Assembly (NCBI GenBank): GCA_944390495.1
Contig: CALXQE010000025.1
Span: 54,362-118,361 of the forward strand
Source: an uncultured Clostridia bacterium
Lineage (GTDB): Bacteria > Bacillota > Clostridia > UBA1381
Length of the DNA: 64,000 nt
Reading direction: 5' to 3'
Shown: piece after piece, positions 60,056 through 64,000 of the stretch
How the letters are laid out: each line of letters begins with the position of its first letter
How positions within the stretch are numbered: the stretch's first letter is position 1
Position numbers and translations under genes: made by a program
Notes under the pieces: generated by a model
Seen by the model: only the letters and a program-made list of their open reading frames with translations
Databases searched by the model: none
What the model was told of the DNA's origin: nothing

Positions 60056-61603
60056 ATGAAAAAGATTTTTTCAACAATTATATGTTTGTCTATACTTATG
60101 ACTTTTATTACAGTAGTAAAAGCAGAGAATATAGATATAACAGAAACCGGTATTGATTTTATAACATCACAACCGGCAGAAACAACAGTATATACCGCAG
60201 GTTCAGGTACTCTTACATACTCTCCGGCTACCGAAACAGAACCGGCGATTATAACTTTAAATAACGCAACTATTAACGGTGCAGTGGAAAATGTTTCTTA
60301 CTGGTCTAATAACAAAGAAACAGCTGCCATACTCGCAAAAGACGACGTTAATCTTGTGCTTGAAGGCGATAACAATATAAATATAACAAATCAATATGCA
60401 GGCGGTATGTTTTTTTATGATAGTAATTTAAATATCAGCGGTAATGGTAATTTAACTATTGACAGTACCAAGTTATCTTCTACTACATTTTTAAAAGATA
60501 TGCTTATAAAAGTATTAGGCAAATATGGAAATGAAGATTTCAATAATAAAGAAAGCGGTAACGTCGTTATAGATAGCGGTAATATCACTTTAAGTGCTCT
60601 TCCCGGACGTGCCAGACAATGTCTGAATATTCACCATAACTTTACAATGAACGGTGGTATCTTAACCGTAAACGGAGGTAAATCGTCTATTTATACAGTA
60701 ATGGGTGATATGAACATACAGGGCGGTAAAATATACAGTAATCAATCAACATCAAATGGATTGTACAGCAAAGACGGTAATATTACACTGTCAAATAATG
60801 CCTTTTTAGAAATAACCGGCAATGAAGCAAACGGAATTGTTTCAGGCAATAAAACTAATTCACAAGGTAACATCACTATTGATAATGCAACAGTTAATAT
60901 TACAAATGCCTATGTAGGTATATACGCGCCATCCGGAGGAAATGTTAATATTGTAAACGGTAATATACAGTGCAAGGCTTTTTGTTACGGTATATACACT
61001 GAAAATCTTACAATAAGCGGAGGTAATGTTGATATTTCAGCAAACGATCCTGAAGGATCAGAAGAGGTATATGGACTATGTTCGGAAACTGGCACAATAC
61101 AGATAAACGGCGGTGACATTTCTATTTATACTTCATCGGCTGATACTGTTAAAAATTACGGTATTATATCTCCTACTATTGATATTAACAGCGGAATATT
61201 AAAGATTCAAAGTTCAGGTCAGTCATTTGGTACTGCACCAAATATCGACGATTATTCAAATGCTGTTGTTGTTGCCGGTACAGATATAGATGGTACTGTT
61301 ACAGAAGAATATACTCCGGAAAATATTTCTTCTTATAAATATTTTAATATATTCCCAAAAGGTTACAGTGTAAAATACGAAAATGGAGTAGCTAAAATTT
61401 CATCAGAGCAAGCAGTTAATGATGTATCAGTGATATTTGCCGCTTACAATGAAAATAAACAGTTAATCGACTGTGAAATAAAGCCATTTAACTTGAGAGC
61501 ATGTAGCGATAATATTGTTACTCCTGACAATTTTGATCCACAAGACGGCACTGTAAAAGTTATGGTTTGGAATAGTTTGGATACTATTGAACCTCTATTT
61601 TAA
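60056..61603 (+). CDS. Secreted beta-helix (carbohydrate-binding domain) protein
   Basis: 515 residues. Signal peptide about 1-22 ending VVKA. Residues about 50-420 are short repeating strands with NGG, SGN and NIT turns (NLNISGNGNLTIDS, NMNGG-type TMNGGILTVNGG, ISGGNVDISAN), typical of parallel beta-helix, Cthe_2159-like polysaccharide-binding proteins. A final domain (about 430-515) ends VMVWNSLDTIEPLF, the same ending as the PL11 lyase. Possibly a pectin-binding surface protein; no lyase active site recognised. AGGAGG upstream. Confidence 0.78.
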   Translation: MKKIFSTIICLSILMTFITVVKAENIDITETGIDFITSQPAETTVYTAGSGTLTYSPATETEPAIITLNNATINGAVENVSYWSNNKETAAILAKDDVNLVLEGDNNINITNQYAGGMFFYDSNLNISGNGNLTIDSTKLSSTTFLKDMLIKVLGKYGNEDFNNKESGNVVIDSGNITLSALPGRARQCLNIHHNFTMNGGILTVNGGKSSIYTVMGDMNIQGGKIYSNQSTSNGLYSKDGNITLSNNAFLEITGNEANGIVSGNKTNSQGNITIDNATVNITNAYVGIYAPSGGNVNIVNGNIQCKAFCYGIYTENLTISGGNVDISANDPEGSEEVYGLCSETGTIQINGGDISIYTSSADTVKNYGIISPTIDINSGILKIQSSGQSFGTAPNIDDYSNAVVVAGTDIDGTVTEEYTPENISSYKYFNIFPKGYSVKYENGVAKISSEQAVNDVSVIFAAYNENKQLIDCEIKPFNLRACSDNIVTPDNFDPQDGTVKVMVWNSLDTIEPLF

Positions 61604-61612
61604 AGTTATTAA

Positions 61613-61650
61613 TATAGCAGTTCTGAATAATCAGAACTGCTATATTTTAT
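61613..61650 (+). terminator. Terminator after the beta-helix gene
   Basis: TATAGCAGTTCTGA and its exact 14-bp complement with a 4-base loop, then TTTTATT. Confidence 0.9.
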
Positions 61651-61681
61651 TGAACTTTTCATAAAAATAAATCATTTTATG

Positions 61682-61710
61682 TTGACTTTTTCAAAAAAAT
61701 GTGGTAATAT
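61682..61710 (+). promoter_or_regulatory. Promoter of tRNA-Leu
   Basis: TTGACT, 17 bases, TAATAT, 16 bases before the tRNA. Confidence 0.65.
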
Positions 61711-61726
61711 AATCAAGTAGTTATTT

Positions 61727-61813
61727 GCCGATGTGGTGGAATTGGCAGACGCGCGGGACTCAAAATCCCGTGATGGCAACATCGTGTGGGTTCGACCCCC
61801 ACCATCGGCACCA
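61727..61813 (+). tRNA. tRNA-Leu (anticodon CAA)
   Basis: 87 bases with encoded CCA. Acceptor GCCGATG and CATCGGC; anticodon stem CGGGA/TCCCG with loop CTCAAAA; long variable arm GTGATGGCAACATCGT; T-arm TGTGGG-TTCGACC-CCCACC. Likely attachment site of the element to the right; a second copy of the 3' end is not in the window. Confidence 0.96.
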
Positions 61814-61831
61814 TATTATATTACTAAGATA

Positions 61832-62270
61832 GCATTTATCCATTGATTTATCCATTGATGTTATACATATTATGTAAAAACATAATGTGTATAACTCAGT
61901 GGGTTAATCAGTGGATTAATGCGGACTAAAGCTGGGCGCAGTTGTACCATTGAAAAATGGCACATCAGCATAGAATGGTAAGTTATGCGCATGGGATAGC
62001 GGGGATAACTTACCGCGCAGGGAACAGATCTGTAATATCTCCGACAGTTGCCGCTGTCGGGGTTACTGTTCTCCCATAACCTAACAGATCCAGTACACAG
62101 AGAACACAATCCAACCCGAATTATTTATATAGCGAATATTCGTTCACGCTTGACGACCTCTTTAAGCTTGTTCCAAAAGCTAAAACAGAGTGCCGACATG
62201 ATTTTATAGTATCGGCTCATGTCAACCCACCATTTGTTTATTCTAAAAAATGGTACACGAAAAAAAGCTA
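61832..62270 (+). ncRNA. Candidate large structured non-coding RNA next to tRNA-Leu
   Basis: The 650 bases between tRNA-Leu and the XRE gene have no credible ORF but dense secondary structure. (1) 61832-61875 pairs with 61880-61922 over about 43 bp with one bulge, two U-U mismatches and four U-G wobbles. (2) CCATT-GAAA-AATGG (61947-61960) is a perfect GNRA hairpin. (3) GGTAAGTTAT (61977) pairs with ATAACTTACC (62005). (4) GGGAACAG (62020) encloses CTCCGACAG/CTGTCGGGG (62039-62062) and closes with CTGTTC. (5) GACATGA/TCATGTC with GCCGA/TCGGC (62192-62223) is a pseudoknot-like pair. Size and tRNA/mobile-element setting recall GOLLD and ROOL RNAs; I cannot confirm either. Confidence 0.55.
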
Positions 62271-62280
62271 TTAAATTGTC

Positions 62281-62309
62281 TTGATTTTAAATAGCTTTCA
62301 TGATACAAT
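62281..62309 (+). promoter_or_regulatory. Promoter of the element XRE gene
   Basis: TTGATT, 17 bases, TACAAT preceded by TGA. Confidence 0.6.
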
Positions 62310-62365
62310 ATAAGGTGTTGAAAGCTTATATAATATAACAAAAACTAAATATGCGGCAAAATACA

Positions 62366-62435
62366 TGTTACCACTATAAGGAAAATGTTATCATTTTAGC
62401 ATTAAAAAGTCAATGCTTGTTACCAAATTGTAACA
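62366..62435 (+). promoter_or_regulatory. Repeated operator half-sites before the XRE gene
   Basis: TGTTACCA at 62366, TGTTATCA at 62386 and TGTTACCA at 62418, the last forming TGTTAC-N6-GTAACA with 62430-62435. They lie between the promoter and the ribosome binding site and are probably autorepressor sites. Confidence 0.5.
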
Positions 62436-62463
62436 CATTTTTACTTGTAGGAGGTATTTTTTT

Positions 62464-62787
62464 ATGGAAAAAAAGAAAAGAAACCGCAAAAAATGGAAAG
62501 CTAAACCTACAGAGCTTTCCGAAAGTTTGAAGGCGGCACGCAAAAGCCATATAGGTTACAGACAAATAGACATAGCAGACGCAACTGGAGTACCAAGAAG
62601 TAAAATATCACGTTACGAATCAGGAGCACAAATACCAAGCAAAGAAAACCTTGAAAAGCTTATAAGATATTACTTCCGAAATAATTTTATAAGCTTTCAA
62701 GAATTAACAAAAATTCGCGGTGAACATTGTGCCGCTGTACAAGAAAAGCGAATAAATGGTTTTAAAATAATGGGTTATCGGTCGTAA
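62464..62787 (+). CDS. XRE-family regulator of the integrative element
   Basis: 107 residues, TAGGAGGT upstream. A Lys/Arg-rich N-terminus (MEKKKRNRKKWKAKP) precedes a helix-turn-helix with YRQIDIADATGVPRSKISRYESG; the tail is short with two Cys-free helices. Probably represses element genes. Convergent with the integrase gene. Confidence 0.8.
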   Translation: MEKKKRNRKKWKAKPTELSESLKAARKSHIGYRQIDIADATGVPRSKISRYESGAQIPSKENLEKLIRYYFRNNFISFQELTKIRGEHCAAVQEKRINGFKIMGYRS

Positions 62788-62885
62788 CTATTGCATTAAT
62801 AAATTTATTATGATAAAATATATAAGGCTAATTATATAATTAAACACGTGTAAAAGGTTCACAAGTGACAAGTCCAACAATATCA

Positions 62886-63827
62886 CTACAAAACATTATT
62901 CTCTGACAGTGTACGGAAATTCCGTACACTGTTTTTACGTGTAAAACATTCTTCAAGAGTCAATGCGGCGGACAACATATCTTCATTGTCAACACTATCG
63001 TATATATTAAGCGTTATACGAACGTCAGCATGTCCAAGCCAAGCAGATACAACCTTGACAGGAATACCCTGTCTTAAAGCTGTATGAGCGAAAGTATGAC
63101 GTAAAACATGTAAACCAACAACGTCATAAATACCAACCTTATTACAAAACCTATGCCAACTATCAAGAACAGTACGATACACAATAGGACGTCCAACGGT
63201 GTTTTTAAAAACTCTGTCATTTGCATTTGAAACACCTTTTTTCATCAGAATTTTACGCAGTTCACCATAAACTGGAATAGTTCGACAACCATGTTCAGTT
63301 TTTACTGACTGAAGTTGTCCATTATAATCTGTATTACTGATATGTATAACACCATTAAACAGATCTACATCAGACCACCGCAAAGCAATAAGTTCACCAA
63401 CACGCAAACCAGTATAAACTAAAACTTTAAAAAAATCACCGTAAAAACTTAAATGAGTATTATTTATAATTAAATTAACTTGATCTTGAGATAATGCCCT
63501 TACAATCTTTGAACAATTACGAGGCAACTCAATATTATCAAGCATTGATAAATTATCAATCATACCCAAAGCATGGGCTTTATAAAGAGATTGACGAACA
63601 ATAGTAAGCATGTGTTTTATAGTTGATAATCTCCTACCACCTACAACCATATTACTGATGAGCAACTGTATATCATTTGTATCAAGTTTTGTAAGTGGTT
63701 TGTTGCATGTAATATTAGACGCATAAGTAACATAGCTATCAAAGGTTGACGGCTTAACCATAATACGCTTATAAGTAAACAACCATTCAATCACCCAATC
63801 ATGCAAACCCACAATATTACCCAACAT
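62886..63827 (-). CDS. Tyrosine site-specific integrase
   Basis: 313 residues. SAM-like core-binding domain about 10-90, catalytic domain about 105-290 with Arg142 (TGLRVGELIALRW), Lys176, His240/Arg243 (HVLRHTFAH), His266 (LGHADV) and nucleophile Tyr276 (NIYDSV). All catalytic residues are intact. It lacks the N-terminal arm-binding domain of Tn916-type integrases. GAGGTG precedes the ATG; an extended -10 TGTTATAAT is at 63847-63855 but no -35 is visible. Near tRNA-Leu, it marks an integrative element continuing to the right. Confidence 0.9.
   Translation of the reverse strand: MLGNIVGLHDWVIEWLFTYKRIMVKPSTFDSYVTYASNITCNKPLTKLDTNDIQLLISNMVVGGRRLSTIKHMLTIVRQSLYKAHALGMIDNLSMLDNIELPRNCSKIVRALSQDQVNLIINNTHLSFYGDFFKVLVYTGLRVGELIALRWSDVDLFNGVIHISNTDYNGQLQSVKTEHGCRTIPVYGELRKILMKKGVSNANDRVFKNTVGRPIVYRTVLDSWHRFCNKVGIYDVVGLHVLRHTFAHTALRQGIPVKVVSAWLGHADVRITLNIYDSVDNEDMLSAALTLEECFTRKNSVRNFRTLSENNVL
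62906..62937 (+). terminator. Perfect palindrome acting as terminator of the XRE gene
   Basis: ACAGTGTACGGAA, one A, and its exact 13-bp complement, then TTTTTA on the plus strand. The palindrome lies inside the last codons of the convergent integrase gene. Confidence 0.7.
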
Positions 63828-63862
63828 AAATAATCACCTCAAAAACATTATAACAAAGATTT

Positions 63863-63985
63863 TCGCTCGCGCAGCTCCGCGCTCGATGCGCGCTCCGCCC
63901 TGCTCGCTTTGCCGCAGGCGGCAGCTCCGCCGTCGTTGCCGGCTTCGCCCTCGCCTGCTGTCTTAGCGGTAGCCGCAAATATAGC
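63863..63985. repeat. GC-rich palindrome cluster at the right edge
   Basis: Abruptly GC-rich block with serial short hairpins: CGCG-CAGCTC-CGCG, GCGC-TCGAT-GCGC, GCCGC-AG-GCGGC, GGCGG-CAGCT-CCGCC, GCGG-TAG-CCGC. GCTCCGC recurs several times. No ORF with a binding site. Composition differs sharply from the rest of the window. Confidence 0.6.
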
Positions 63986-64000
63986 TTAGCCGTCGGCAGT

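Noticed and set aside
61870..62109. 79-codon minus-strand frame in the structured region
   Set aside because: Basic, Cys-rich random-looking protein without a binding site; the region is better explained by RNA secondary structure.

Overview
The window is AT-rich Gram-positive chromosome. It has strong AGGAGG ribosome binding sites, consensus sigma-A promoters (TTGACA, 17 bp, TATAAT) and many intrinsic terminators. The gene set is that of an anaerobic gut Clostridia member: reverse rubrerythrin with PerR, GGGtGRT protein, IreB, BioY and another ECF S component, ThiC under a TPP riboswitch, and a large secreted PL11 rhamnogalacturonan lyase. A pectin-degrading Monoglobus-like bacterium would fit, but that is inference from content, not a database match.

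Layout. 1-5.1 kb: partial mltG, bioY, phosphoglucomutase, tRNA-Thr, yqeY-rpsU, galE. 5.2-17.8 kb: a compact phage-derived head-tail cluster on the minus strand with a divergent LexA/CI-like repressor. 17.8-26 kb: M16 peptidase, ireB, ECF S component with DUF1893, HPr-like protein, WYL regulator, thiC, a small RHH regulator, and the NifU-like/GGGtGRT pair. 26-36 kb: secreted stalk-domain protein with a divergent XRE regulator, O-acetylhomoserine sulfhydrylase, lipoprotein, a HAD-malQ-DUF4186-methyltransferase-NUDIX run, asnB. 36-49 kb: PL11 lyase, 25-residue membrane peptide, split ThrE exporter, DUF4956/VTC pair, metF-metH, small membrane and zinc proteins. 49-61.6 kb: rubrerythrin-perR, radical SAM/HD/EamA operon, trmB, alkD-holA-comEC, NlpC/P60 hydrolase, beta-helix surface protein. 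61.7-64 kb: tRNA-Leu, a strongly folded non-coding region, an XRE regulator and a tyrosine integrase, which together look like one end of an integrative element running off the right edge.

The most interesting system is the 12 kb phage-like cluster. It encodes a headful-type large terminase, portal, scaffold, capsid, connectors, tail proteins, tail-chaperone frameshift, tape measure, Dit, Tal and amidase. All reading frames are intact, they are tightly coupled, and they sit behind one consensus promoter facing an S24-type (SOS-cleavable) repressor. It has no integrase, replication, holin or tail-fibre gene, and host-type genes bound it on both sides. Its small terminase subunit has no N-terminal DNA-recognition domain. 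This is the architecture expected of a domesticated particle that packages host DNA (gene-transfer-agent or PBSX-like). The second is the non-coding region after tRNA-Leu, whose 43-pair hairpin contains U-G wobbles that only make sense as RNA on the plus strand.
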